Assembly (NCBI RefSeq): GCF_047511655.1
Contig: NC_133391.1
Span: forward strand, 132,526,906-132,590,905
DNA length: 64,000 bases
Origin: Castor canadensis
Taxonomy: Eukaryota > Chordata > Mammalia > Rodentia > Castoridae
Reading direction: 5' to 3'
In this document: positions 33,370-44,450 of the stretch, piece by piece
How positions within the stretch are numbered: position 1 is the first letter of the stretch
Layout of the letters: the number at the start of each line of letters is the position of its first letter
Made by a program: the position numbers and the translations under genes
The notes under the pieces: generated by a model
Told to the model about the DNA's origin: nothing
Database searches by the model: none
Seen by the model: the letters and a program-made list of their open reading frames with translations, nothing else

Positions 33370-33475
33370 TAATCACAGATTCGCTGTCAGAGCTTAGCAA
33401 TGGCATTTGGCCACTTTGTTTCTTCATCTGTGAAATGGAGTCAATGGCTCTACCCTGTAGGCCAAACTACTGAAA
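33370..33475 (+). repeat. MIR fragment
   Basis: 'gtttcttcatctgtgaaatg' matches the MIR core. Confidence 0.6.
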
Positions 33476-33689
33476 AAATAAATATAAAAAAGTGTACAGA
33501 ATTTTATTTCAGGTAAAAGCCAAATATTAGTTGAATGAAAGCTAACATTATGGACATTGTTCTGTTTAAATTTTTCATAAAGAAAAAAACATGTCGCTTT
33601 TGATTAGGATGTGGCCATATGGGAAGTCCTTATCAGCCTACCATAATCCTCTAGCCATTCCATACCTGTTAATGTGCTCTAGAAATATT

Positions 33690-34240
33690 CCTGCCTAAGG
33701 ATACCAGGAAATATATACAAGAATATGCATAGTACATAGAAACCCTGAAACAACCCAGGTGCCTATTGACGGATGAATGAAAAAATAAAGGGTGACGTGT
33801 TCATACAAACAGAAATTTATCCATCAGTGAAAATGACTGAGCTATAGCAATGGGAACAACATGAAACAAATATTAGAAACACCAGTGGATGAAAATGCTA
33901 ATCTTCACTATTGTACTATGGTATGACACTGGTTTTATAAGGAACAAATCATATAAAATATTGGCTAGGGACAAATATGTGGTAAAGTCTTGATTTTCTT
34001 TTAAATGAAGGTAATGATGAAGACAAAATTCAGAAGGGTGGTCATGCCTGGTTGGTGGAGGTGGAAGGTCTGGGATGGGAAGGAAAACCCCAGTAACTTA
34101 ACAATGTCAGAGCTGTGCTACATGTTGTGCTGGGTGGTGGGTTCTTCAGTGCTTTTTTTGTTATGCTTCACATTTTACCCATGTGACAAGTGTTCCTTCA
34201 CAGGTATCAAATATTTCATTTCTTTACAAGTAGGTTTTTA
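33690..34240 (+). mobile_element. ancient L1 3' end
   Basis: 'gaaacaacccaggtgcctat', 'gacggatgaatgaaaaaata', 'ggtggaggtggaaggtctgg'. Decayed, no open frame. Confidence 0.65.
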
Positions 34241-34725
34241 GTGGCACCATGTCAGGCCTTTCCATAGTTAAGTATGCAGACTCACTGGGGCTTGCTAGAA
34301 AATGCAAAGGGATTTCTGCAAGGATGCATACTGCACAGGGATAGAAAGCATTTGGGACTCTAAGCACCCTACTCACTAACTACTCTCTCTTCCCTTCTTT
34401 CATAACCTGTGTAGTTTTTCTTTCTGTTTTCTTACCTTCAACTTCCCTGAGCAGGGAGGATCTTTTCACTTGGCCAATCACCATCTGTAGTAGTCACTAG
34501 TAAACTGGTCTAATCAACTGTGGCCACAGAGTGTTCAAATTCATTTCCTCTCCAAGCATATAATACTTTTTTTTTTTAATCTACATGGCATTAGAACTAG
34601 CAAGCACTCTGAAAAGTTTTGTGATCATGTGGAACATTCTACCCTTTCCTGGACAGAGTACTCATCATCCCTTCCTTTCCTTCTTCCTTTCTTCCTTTTT
34701 CCTTCCCTCCTCCCTTACATTCTCA
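34241..34725. other. intergenic, nothing recognised
   Basis: Contains a T-run at 34568-34579 and a CTTC-rich patch at 34670-34712. No gene. Confidence 0.4.
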
Positions 34726-34912
34726 CTACTGGGGTTTAAACTCAGGGCCTTGCACTTGCTAGGCAAGTGTTATACCACTTGACCCATGCCCCCACCTCTT
34801 TTCTGCTTTAGTTATTTTTCAGATAGGGCCTTGCTTTTGCCTGGAACCAGCCTCAGACTGCTAACCTCAGATCTCTGCCTCCTGTTAGGCATACACCATC
34901 ACACCTGGTCCT
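34726..34912 (-). repeat. dimeric SINE, degraded
   Basis: 'cttgcacttgctaggcaagt' and 'ttttcagatagggccttgc' reversed. Confidence 0.82.
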
Positions 34913-35042
34913 CTTGATATTCTAACATAAGACAGCGAAACATATTACAAACACACTGTGGCTTCCCCCAACAAGGTCACAACCAAAGGCAAGTCCTGTA
35001 TGGCATCCAAAGGCAACATCAAGGAGGCCACTTAAAAGCTGC

Positions 35043-35119
35043 ACCTCAGGTTGAGGGGAATAACTCAGTGGTTCAGTGTTTGGCTGATGTGTACAAGGCT
35101 CTGGGTTTGATCTCCAAGC

Positions 35120-35157
<38 letters not shown>
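35043..35157 (+). repeat. ID-like SINE with (CA)n tail
   Basis: 'ggttgaggggaataactcag', 'ctctgggtttgatctccaag' lead straight into about 18 CA units at 35121-35157. Confidence 0.88.
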
Positions 35158-35158
<1 letters not shown>

Positions 35159-35173
35159 GCTTTACCTCAGGTT

Positions 35174-36117
35174 CAAAATGGAGCTGTTGACGTGCGTTGG
35201 TGAGGATGTGGGGGAAAAGTAACCCTCATACACTGCTGGTAGGAATGCAAACTGGTACAACCACTCTGGAAAAAAAACTTGGAGGCTTCTTAAAAATCTA
35301 GACATAGATCTGCCATAGATCCAGCAATCCCACACCTGGGGATATACCCAAAGGAATGCAACACAGGTTACTCCAGAGGCACTTGCACACCCATGTTTAT
35401 TGCAGTGCTATTCACAATAGCCAAGTTATGGAAACAACCAAGATGCCTCAGTACTGATGAATGGATCAAGAAAGTGTGGTATTTATACACAATGGAATTT
35501 TACTCAGCCATGAAGAAGAATGAAATCTTATCATTTGCAAGTAAATGGATGGAACTGGAGAACATCATTCTGAGCGAGGTCAGCCAGGCTCAGAAGACCA
35601 AAAATCGTATGTTCTCCCTCATATGAAGACTTTAGATCTAGGGCAAATGCAGCAAAGTGGTTGGACTTGGATCACATGACAAGGGGAGAGCACATACGGG
35701 AGATATGGGAATAGGTAGAAAACCCAAAACTTGAAAGTGTTTGATGTCCCCACTCCAGAGAAACTAATACAGAACCTTAAATTGACAGAGGTCAGAATGA
35801 GAAGGGGATCAGTTAGAGATGAATCAACTTGGGTTGTAACACATTTGTACATGGAAGCAATGCTAGGAATCTCTCTGTATAGCTATCCTTAACTCAACTA
35901 GCAAAAACACTTTGTCTTCCTTATTATGCTTATGTCTTCTCTTCAACAAAATTAGAGATAAGGGCAGAACAGTTTCTGCCTGGAAGTGAGTGGGGGAGGG
36001 GGAGTGAATGGGGGAAGGGGAGCAGGGGAGAGAAATGACCCAAACAATGTACGCACATGTGAATAAATGAATAATAAAACACTTTTTAAAAAACACAAAA
36101 ACAAAATGGAGCTGTTG
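35174..36117 (+). mobile_element. 5'-truncated L1 with 16 bp target duplication
   Basis: Exact copies of 'caaaatggagctgttg' at 35174-35189 and 36102-36117 enclose 912 bp. It has the ORF2 C-terminal motif segment (about 35393-35628, YTMEFYSAMKKNE and SFASKW), then a 3' UTR that differs from the 12250-13214 copy and has a shorter G-rich tract (35991-36030), ending 'gaataataaaacac'. It is therefore a related but distinct subfamily. Confidence 0.95.
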
Positions 36118-36296
36118 TCCATTTTTCCTCTGGCTCTGGTATCATTTCTTATCATTCTGCTTCTGATAGACTCACAGCAAAATTTAAGCACTTTAACACA
36201 TCCTATTATACAACACTGTCGAGGGGGCGGGGCCAGAGCAAAACACAACCTTGATCGCTAGCAACCATAAGTAAGTACAGATGAATGTGGCAGTCT

Positions 36297-36384
36297 TTTT
36301 TTTTTGGCAGCACAGGGGTTTGAACTCAGGACCTCAGGCTTAGCTAGGCAGGCACTTTACCATGTGAGCCACTTCACCAGCCCA
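36297..36384 (-). repeat. tRNA-like SINE unit
   Basis: 'ggggtttgaactcaggacct', 'gtgagccacttcaccagccc' reversed, T-run tail at left. Confidence 0.88.
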
Positions 36385-36715
36385 AGGTGGCAGTCTTTAT
36401 TTTTGCACTGACACAGCTGGTATTTATGATTTACTTCCTACAAACCTATTGGACGTGTTCTTTGTCCTTACTATCACTCATAGTTACTAAGGTGGAAGCA
36501 TTCCTTGTCTGTTGCTTCGATGGCAGAGAGATCCCCAAATGACCTGGAGCTGTTTCAGGTTTCAATTCAGAAGTTTTCAAGTGGTAGCATCTCTCTGTTG
36601 GGCACTAAGGCTTCTAGGCCACAGAGTCATAAAGCCCAGGAGTAAAACATGTCTTTCCTACTTAGCTTTCTATATGAGTCCCTTAGGGTCATAAACTGGA
36701 AGGTCATTAAATGGT
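36385..36715. other. intergenic, nothing recognised
   Basis: No gene or repeat recognised. Confidence 0.4.
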
Positions 36716-36970
36716 CATAAGTTACTCACAGCTGTAATCCTAGCTACTGAGGAGGCAAAGATCAGAAGGATCATGGTTCAAAGTCAGCCCTGGCAAATAG
36801 TTTGCAAGACCCTATCTCAAAAACACCCAACACAAAAAAATACCCAACACAAAAAAACCTATCTCAAAAAACCCAACCACTCTGCAGTGGCTCAAGTGGT
36901 AGAGCACCTGCCTAGCAAGTGTGAGACACTGAGTTCAAACCATTGTACTGCTAAAAAAAAAGAAAAGAAA
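36716..36970 (+). repeat. dimeric SINE with duplicated linker
   Basis: The linker 'acccaacacaaaaaaa' is repeated between the 7SL-like head and the tRNA-like unit 'gagcacctgcctagcaagtg', giving a longer element than its neighbours. Confidence 0.85.
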
Positions 36971-37084
36971 AGAAAAAGCAAAGGGTTGTAAGTTTGTAAA
37001 AAACAGAGACTTATTTCTCACTTCTCCAAGGCTGGGAAGTCCAAGATCAAGGCCCTATCAGATTTAGTGTCAAGTTAGAGCTTG

Positions 37085-37690
37085 GTTCAGAAGCATTTTC
37101 TTTTTAAAAAATTTAATTTTTATTAGCATGTTATTAATTGCACAAAATAATGGGCTTCATTGTGATGTTTTCATGCATGCATTTTATGTACTTTGATCAT
37201 ATTCACCCCACATTACCCTCTCTTGTCCCCTTCTCCCCTCTCCATAGTCCCCTTTCTCTTCCCAAATAGCATACCTCTACTTTCATGTGTTTTTAATCTA
37301 GATTCATATGTGTTGTTCTGAGTCTGGTTTATTTGGCTTTACACAACAATCTCTGGTTCCATCCATTTCCCTGCAAATGACATGATTTTATTCTTGTTTA
37401 TGTTTGAAGAATACTCCATTGTGTATATATGCCACATGTTCTTTATCCATTCATGGGTTAATGGACACCCATGCTGACTCCATGTTTGGCTATGGTGAAT
37501 AGTGTTGCCATAAACATGGGTGTGTAGGTATTTCCACCATATGCTAACTTTAATTCCTTTATAGAAGGATAATGTGGCAGTTCTATTTTTAGTTTTTTGA
37601 GAAATCCCTATATTGCATAATGATAAGGAATACAGGCCCCTATTGGCCCCTGTATCCTCGCCAGCATTTGATTGACTTATCTTCTTGCAG
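37085..37690 (-). mobile_element. L1 3' end fragment
   Basis: Reversed L1 landmarks: 'ctctggttccatccatttcc', 'tgttctttatccattcatgg', 'ctatggtgaatagtgttgcc'. It includes reversed ORF2 C-terminal coding sequence without a full frame. Confidence 0.8.
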
Positions 37691-37712
37691 AAGGGAACTC
37701 TTTGGGGCCTCT

Positions 37713-37877
37713 TTTTTCTTCTTTTCTTTTTCCTTTCCCTCTCCTCCTTCCCTCCCTTCCTTCCTTCTTTCATTCTTTCCTTCCTTATGTAGCCCAGGCT
37801 GGCCTCAAATTCTCAAACCTCCCAACTCAGCTTCCTGAGAGCTGGAATTACATGCATGTGCCACCACACCTGGCTGG
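37713..37877 (-). repeat. (CTTC)n tract plus B1 SINE
   Basis: A C/T-rich patch (37713-37782) precedes a reversed B1 unit ('agcccaggctggcctcaaat', 'atgtgccaccacacctgg'). In the SINE's sense this is an A/G-rich tail. Confidence 0.85.
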
Positions 37878-38212
37878 GGCCATTTTTATAAAGGCACTAA
37901 AGAAAGACCCTACCTACTAATAAGATCACATTTGTGATTTGAGTTTCAATGTATGAGTTTAAGGGGGACAGAAATACTCATTGTATAGAATAACTACATG
38001 GGCAAAAAAAAAAAAAACGGAGAAAGTGGTAAAGAGAAAAGGAAACCATAAAGAGATGGTTGGGCATTCTCCCAAGCCAATGTAGTGCTCTTCTTTCTTA
38101 TCTTACCCGCTTTTGGAAAGATAAGACAGAAGGGAGCAATGAGTGAAGCAAAGCAACAAGCAGATGGTATCCTGTGGCCCATTTTCACCTTGGTAGCCTG
38201 ATGGCTTAAAAA
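37878..38212. other. intergenic, nothing recognised
   Basis: An A-tract lies at 38005-38017. No gene. Confidence 0.4.
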
Positions 38213-38676
38213 AAATCCCCCCACATGATAAAAACGGGAGCAACACAGGGAGGGGTGAGGATACGTAAGACACCTAAAAAATTAGGTAACATTTGTTGCC
38301 CTTAACGCAGAGAAACTAAAGCAGATACCTTAAAAGCAACTGAGGCCAATAGGAGAAGGGGACCAGGAACTAGAGAAAAGGTGAGATCAAAAAGAATTAA
38401 CCTAGAAGGTAACACACATGCACAGGAAATTAATGTGAGTCAACTCCCTGTATAGCTATCCTTATCTCAACCAGCAAAAACCCTTGTCCCTTCCTATTAT
38501 TGCTTATACTCTCTCTACAACAAAATTAGAAATAAGGGCAAAATAGTTTCTGCTGGGTATTGAGGGGGTGGGGGGGAGAGGGAGGGGCGGAGTGGGTGAT
38601 AAGGGAGGGAGTGGGGGCAGGGGGGAGAAATGCATATTGTATGCACATATGAATAATAAAACAATAATAAAAAAAG
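38213..38676 (+). mobile_element. 5'-truncated L1 3' UTR
   Basis: From 'cacatgataaaaacgggagc' to 'gaataataaaacaataataa' it is almost identical to the 3' half of 12250-13214, including the G-rich tract (38561-38625). Imperfect 'aaaaaaa-tccccc' at both edges is a probable target duplication, blurred by the A tail. Confidence 0.9.
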
Positions 38677-39534
38677 TCCCCCAATCAAGCAAACCTGGTT
38701 CACTGAATGCTCTTGTGTTTGATACGCCCATAAGAGCAAACTTTATTCTAGGGGTGTGGGGGGTGATGAGGCAAATGAGAGAGGCCATGGGATAGGTGTG
38801 TTGAGGTTCCTAAACCGAACTCTTCTTTTGTTCATATTAGATTTCCTTCCTTGCAATGGTCCTAAACTAGCGCTTTTCTGACCAGTGTCAACATATTTCC
38901 AAACTTCTGTTTCAAGCTCTTAGTTTTCTGACATATGGCATGGTTTTGACCATGCTTGGTATCTACTTCACTTGCTTCCATAATTGACCCTTTGCCTAGT
39001 AATTTCTGCCTCTTATTTCTCCCAACCTGGCATATCAGACTTGGTCATGACTTGGCTCTGCCAATTATTTTGGTACGTGATCTGGAAAAAGCAAGTTGAT
39101 TGACGTCTTCAAGCCACTCTTCATTGAGATGAATGGATGTCAGATACTTAATAGTTTCTGGCACAGAAGCTTTATTTATTCTTCCTCCTTTAGGTAACTC
39201 ACAACTTTTCTAAGCTTCTAGTTTTTCAGCTATCTGAAATTACTAAATGGCCACACATCCTTTAATTAATGTCATCATTTGAATCCAGTTCTTGAGTCCT
39301 TACTATGAATAAGGCACTGCTTTACATTCTGTTAGCCACATAAAAATGAGTAAAAAATAATTCTTGCTTTCACTGAGTTTCTTCCTTATATGGAGAATTT
39401 GGGGGGGTCTATTACATGATGACTGTAATAAAGAAGGTACGGCAAGCACTCTAAGAAAAATACAAATTTGTGTGCAAGGGTAGAAGAGGCTGATGCAGAA
39501 AAGTTCTTTCAGCTGTGGACAGATTATGTTTGAG
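38677..39534. other. intergenic, mostly unassigned
   Basis: A decayed mammalian repeat may be present at 39270-39380 ('gtccttactatgaataaggc'). No gene. Confidence 0.4.
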
Positions 39535-39660
39535 AGTGGTGTTTCCTTCCCTAAGTGTAAGACTAACCCAGGGTCATTTTTTGAACTATCAGACTTAATG
39601 AATCAGAATTTCCAAAAAATGTCAGATAATCTGCATACTTAACAAGCATCTGTTAAACAA
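39535..39660 (+). mobile_element. MER5A-like remnant
   Basis: 'cagacttaatgaatcagaat' and 'agataatctgcatacttaac' recall the MER5A middle and end. Confidence 0.5.
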
Positions 39661-40061
39661 AATTTGTAGGAGGCCATTGATTTGAACTAGTTTCCTGTAG
39701 TTGGTCCAACAGATCAAACCAGTATGGAATTATTTATTCTAAATGAAAGAAATTATCTTGAGTGTCAGTCCCTGTAGCTGAGCTCTCATCCATCAAGTGC
39801 AGCCAATGATTCAAATAATGACAAAACACCGGGCTGTAACCAATTAAGTTGTTCTTTTTGCCATATTTCCGTTTTTTATCCATAAATGCTGCCTGGTCAT
39901 GCAATAGTTTAGAGTTCTTACAATCTGTTCTGGTTTTGAGGGCTGCTAGATTCATGAATCATTGTTGTTTCTGCTCAGTTTTGATACATTTAAACTTGCT
40001 CAAGGCTCTTCCTTTTTAACACAACCCAGGTAATTCTGTCCCTTGGGGAATTTCTGGATGT
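39661..40061. other. intergenic, nothing recognised
   Basis: No gene or repeat recognised. Confidence 0.4.
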
Positions 40062-40180
40062 GTGCTTCTCAAATGTGAGTGTATAAAGGAATCACCTGGG
40101 ATCCTGTTTAAAATGCAGTTTTTGATTGTGCAGATCTAGGGTGGGGTCTGAGGGTCTATATTTCTAAGCCTCCAGTAATA
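40062..40180 (+). mobile_element. MER5A-like remnant
   Basis: 'gtgcttctcaaatgtgagtg', 'aatcacctgggatcctgttt', 'gggtggggtctgagggtcta' is the clearest MER5A copy here. Confidence 0.75.
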
Positions 40181-40489
40181 CAGACACTGTTGTACATTGA
40201 GAGGAGGAAGGCTATAAAGCACGATATGGTGTCAAGAGACCCCCCCATTTGAGAGCCTGGAGAGAGTCATCGAGCCAATTCACTGCAAAATGCATCAACT
40301 TAGACGTGAACATGCAATTGCAAAGGATTTCCAAGGTCCCAAACACTATCCTTAGGCCAAGGATCATAGGGCACACTATTAGCCTGGTTCTGATGAGGAA
40401 TCACAGGAATCTTTGAAGAATAATGACCACCATCTACTAAACAGCTAGAATGTGGCTTGGCTATGTGGTAAGAGACATATTAGCCCACT

Positions 40490-40640
40490 TAATACAACAG
40501 AACTATATGGTGGGTACTATTACGATCACCTCATTTTACAAATAAGGGCACCAGTGCATAGAAAGTTTTAAGTAATTTCCCCAAGGGTATTCAGTGGAAT
40601 ATTCAGGAGCCTGCTTCCTGAGTCCAGCTGGGTAATTACC
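40490..40640 (-). repeat. MIR fragment
   Basis: 'gggtactattacgatcacct', 'cattttacaaataagggcac' and 'cttcctgagtccagctgg' are reversed MIR. Confidence 0.7.
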
Positions 40641-40699
40641 ATGTTGAACTGTAATTGTAATGTGTCGCAATTACTTTGAAGGAAGTGATTATTAAAAAT

Positions 40700-40810
40700 A
40701 AAATGTGAAATGACCTCCTAAAATCAGTCTCTGGGATGAGGCTGGGCAACTGTAGGTTTAACAAATGACCTAATCGATTCTGATGCACAAAATTTGAGTG
40801 TCTTTGTCAC
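40700..40810 (+). mobile_element. MER5A-like fragment
   Basis: 'ctgggatgaggctgggcaac' and 'ttctgatgcacaaaatttga' correspond to the MER5A 3' half. Confidence 0.5.
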
Positions 40811-40826
40811 TTAAAAATCCACAGGA

Positions 40827-40990
40827 GGACCAGGTGCCAGTGGCTCACGCCTGTAATCCTAGCTACTCAGGAAGCAGAGATCAGGAGGATCGTGATCTCA
40901 AGCTGGCAGGGGCAAAAGCAGAAATCCTATCTGAAAATAAATCAGAGTGAAAAAGGTCTGGGGGTGTGGCTTAAATGAAAAAGGCCTGGA
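40827..40990 (+). repeat. dimeric SINE, tRNA-like part truncated
   Basis: The head 'ggtgccagtggctcacgcct' is well kept. The tRNA-like unit breaks off after 'ggtctgggggtgtggcttaa'. Confidence 0.85.
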
Positions 40991-41779
40991 TTCTTTTGTT
41001 CTACCCTGATAGAAGACATAGGGCAGCAAAGAGAAGCTCCTTCAGTTATTCTGGGTCCTTGTAAGTATTTGCTGGCAGCAGAGTGAATGACAACAGGTAT
41101 CAGCAGTTAGCCCTGGGCCTTTGACTAGGGCAGCAGGCCTCTCAGGTTCTGAGCTTGAAGTATGCAACAGCTAGGGTGCGGTATGGGGTCTGGGAGTCAA
41201 GCCCAAGGTTCCTGACAGCTAAAGCAGCTGCACAGGGTTTGGGGCCCTAAATGTCACAGTTCCTGAGGTGGAAGGGGTGTCTCTGCCAGGAGATCCAGAC
41301 CAGCTGCTCTCAGTTGTCAGTTTTACCTTTTCTGTTGTCTGATAATATTCCCTACTGCTGGCTGCTGCTCTGGTGACTTTTTCCTTGTGTCACTCAGCTT
41401 GCCGGCCTTACTGTACTTTAGCAATATTTAATAGTGCTCTAATAGTGTTTAATTTCTGTCCCAGGGTCCCAGGAAGAGATGGGTCTCCACCATCTGTTTC
41501 ACCAGCACCACTAAGAAGTTAAGTTCAAATGAAAATTAAATGATGTTCCTTGTGTGAGAAACTGAAAGATAAGGTGGCTCTGAGGGTTAGGAAATTTCTA
41601 GAACTACATCTCTGACTTTGATCTGGATGAGGAAAACAAGCAGGTAGATAAGCAGGAAGTTTTGTTTGCAGTCCATTCAAGAGTCTTGTGTAATGCAGTC
41701 ACTGAGAAGGGCACAGAGTCACTTTGAAAAAATAATTTATACCTTCAAGGACACTAAAGGTGCTTGTAAAGGGTTGTCA
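40991..41779. other. intergenic, nothing recognised
   Basis: No gene or nameable repeat. Confidence 0.4.
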
Positions 41780-41992
41780 TGGGCCAGGCACCAGTGGCTC
41801 ACACCTGTAATCCTAGCTACTCAGGAGGCAGAGATCAGAAGGATTGAGGTTTGAACTCAGCCCGGGCAAATAGTTCGAGAGATCCTAGCTCAGATCCTAG
41901 ATCCAACACAAAAAAGGGCTAGTGCAGTGGCTCAAGTGCTTGTCTGGTCAGCACTGAGGCCCTGAGTTCAAACCCCAGTACTGCCAAAAGGG
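41780..41992 (+). repeat. dimeric B1 + tRNA-like SINE
   Basis: 'ggctcacacctgtaatccta' head; a small internal duplication of 'agatcctag' in the linker; tRNA-like end 'gagttcaaaccccagtactg'. Confidence 0.92.
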
Positions 41993-42460
41993 TGTGTCAT
42001 GAATCTGTATACTCTTCATTTCTACCCTTGGAAAAGCTGAAGTTGGTTTTTTTTTGGGGGGGCCAGGGGGGGAAGGGGGAAGCTAGAATAACAACAATGA
42101 AAAGGGCAAGGGCACAACTTGACTCTCTCCCAAACTTCTGCTTCTCATTCATTTCTTCAAACAATTAAAAACTGCACATGGCTGCAATGTGTAAGTACAA
42201 CTCTAGGAGCTGAAGGCCTGCTGCCTTTTCCTAAGGAGAGGCATCAACAGCCCTACCATTGCAAGGATGAGCACTGGAAGAAGGGCAAGTACATCATGAC
42301 AAGAGGACAAGTGGGTTGTGAAAGAAAATGAATCAGAAGATGAGAGAGGGGCCACTTTTTTTATGATCTCTAAAACAGGTGAAATAGGTGGATTCTGATT
42401 ACAGAGCAGTAACTGGATGGCAATCCTACCCAAGATATTATTATTATCATCATTATTATT
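41993..42460. other. intergenic, nothing recognised
   Basis: A T8-G7 patch lies at 42048-42062. No gene. Confidence 0.4.
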
Positions 42461-42526
42461 TGGTGCTGGTGATTGAACCCAGAGTCTTGTACATGCTACC
42501 CACTGAACTACACTCCCAGCCCCCTA
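42461..42526 (-). repeat. ID-like SINE
   Basis: 'ggtgctggtgattgaaccca', 'tacactcccagcccc' reversed; part of the middle is deleted. It is preceded by a (TTA)n tail-like run. Confidence 0.85.
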
Positions 42527-42588
42527 TCCAGGATTTAAAAAAAAAATCTTTAAGATTGTATTTTATGGATAGTTACTTACATATCTTT

Positions 42589-42750
42589 GGTGATATATAT
42601 ATATATATATCACCAGATATATATATATATATATATATATATCACCAGATATATATATATTTATATATTATATATATTTATATTATATATAGAATATATA
42701 TTTATATTTTATATATTTATATATATTTATATTTTATATATATATATATT
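42589..42750. repeat. AT-rich palindromic (TA)n tract
   Basis: TA repeats are punctuated by 'atcaccag' twice. Bases 42589-42614 form a perfect 26-nt palindrome from 'ggtg' to 'cacc'. The right end abuts the tail of the SINE at 42750-42832. Confidence 0.9.
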
Positions 42751-42832
42751 TTAGTGGGACTGGGGTTTGAACTCAAGGCTTTTCACTTGCAAAGCAGGTG
42801 CTCTACTCTTTGAGCCACAACCCTAGCCCCTG
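42750..42832 (-). repeat. tRNA-like SINE unit
   Basis: 'gggactggggtttgaactca', 'caggtgctctactctttgag' reversed. Confidence 0.88.
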
Positions 42833-43449
42833 ATGGTATATTTTTTTAAGAGATAAATAATTTGTGAGCATCATGGAGAAAGGAAGTGGTGATCACAAGG
42901 GCCAGGTGTGGATTTACTGGGAACAAGTCATGTCAAACTAACCCCATTTGTTTGGTAGATTAGGGAACTATGGTAGGTACTGGGATGAGTGGGTGGTAGG
43001 GAAGTAATGGGTATGGATTCACAGAAGTCTTTGTTTTTGAAAAAATATGTATTGTTTGGCTGCATGTCGGACAGCTGCTGGGCAATTGTACCTTACATTT
43101 TACATAAACCCATCAAGAAAATATTGTCTCTGCTCTGGGTTTTTTGGTGTCTCTGCTCTGGTGTTTTAAGCACTAGCACTCAAAACACAAAAAATCAAAC
43201 CAAACCAAGACAAAACCATGCAAATAACAGGAACTTCTAAGGCCCTCCACCTCTTTGGGTTGCTCATTCAAAGGTTTCAGCTCTAATCTTAGGTATTCAC
43301 CTCCTTTTTACAGATTTTCTCTAAAATTGCAGCTAAGTTTCTAACATTTGTTGACTGGCTTAAGTGTCAACAAAAGACTTTTCCCTTATATTCTAGCAAA
43401 CTTAAAAGGGGATGGATGTCATAATTATTTCAGAAAAGATAAGAAAATA
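42833..43449. other. intergenic, nothing recognised
   Basis: No gene or nameable repeat. Confidence 0.4.
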
Positions 43450-43530
43450 ACAGCTGAGGGTAAAGCTCAACAGAGTACTTGCCTACCATGCCTGAGGCCC
43501 TGGGTTCATCCCTAGCATTGGGAAAACAAA
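43450..43530 (+). repeat. ID-like SINE
   Basis: 'agagtacttgcctaccatgc', 'ctgaggccctgggttcatcc', A-rich tail. Confidence 0.82.
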
Positions 43531-44450
43531 CAAAAAACCCCCAGGAGGTGAACGAGGTGAACAGGAAAGGAGAGAACTAGATAACCTAATTCGTAAGATA
43601 AAGTTTACTCACCTTCAGTGCCCAATCCACTGCAGAGATTGACTTCATCAGATTGCTTGCTTTAAATGACCGTTTTGTTTTTCTAGCATATCACTAATTA
43701 TTTTTAATGACTTGTTTGCCTCTAGACACACTTTTTAGCTGTAAAATGTTATGACCTAACATCTAGAGTCTTATCTTCCATTAATTCCGACTGAGAATGC
43801 CCTGTTTTACAGACTTTCCTACTGAAAGACTTTTAGTGTTTTGCTCACTAAAGCTCAATCACTGTTTCAATATTAAAGGTCCATTCTTCCTTGGCACTCT
43901 TTTCTACTACCCAAATTGTTTCATTCAGGCTTTGAAATTTCAAGGATCTGAAGTTCAATTTAGTTAGCTCAAGTAAAAGATTTTGCTTAGAATAATATAA
44001 TATGTAGTTTCTCAGAAATCAAAATCAGAGCCTTATAACCGTGATGAATATTTTGAGCCTTGTGTCTGCTGTGACTATTTTAGACCTAAACATGACTTTT
44101 TTCCCCTTACATAAGGGAAGAGAAAAAAAAGGTAGCCAGTTGCTGATTGTTTTAGTAGCTCAACATTATAAAGACCAGTGATACTGCTTTTCTTGGTCTT
44201 TCCTTCAGGATCATAAGAGGCCTGCTGTAATTCTAGACATAATATCCATGTTCAAAGAAGGTAGGAAAGGAAGGAAAGGGATCCCAGTCCTTTCCGTTGG
44301 TTAGGAAAGTAAGCGTTCACAGAATCCTGCTTGTAGACTTCTGCTTACATTACATTTACAAAAATTGTATCCTGTAACTGCTCATAAAGGAAGTTAACAA
44401 GCTATATATTAGGAAAACAACACTAATGATTACTATCGAGACTATATAAA
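43531..44450. other. intergenic, nothing recognised
   Basis: AT-rich; no gene or nameable repeat. Confidence 0.4.

Noticed and set aside
36224..36234. GC-rich 'gagggggcggggcc' as a second promoter
   Set aside because: An isolated GC box without a CpG-dense context, immediately after an L1 insertion.
42589..42750. Regularly spaced repeats resembling an array
   Set aside because: The 'atcaccag' units are separated by TA repeat only, with no unique spacers. It is simple sequence and not a CRISPR array.
42388..42813. 141-codon frame with a long Ile/Tyr run
   Set aside because: It is the translation of an ID-like SINE, a TA repeat tract and a second SINE.
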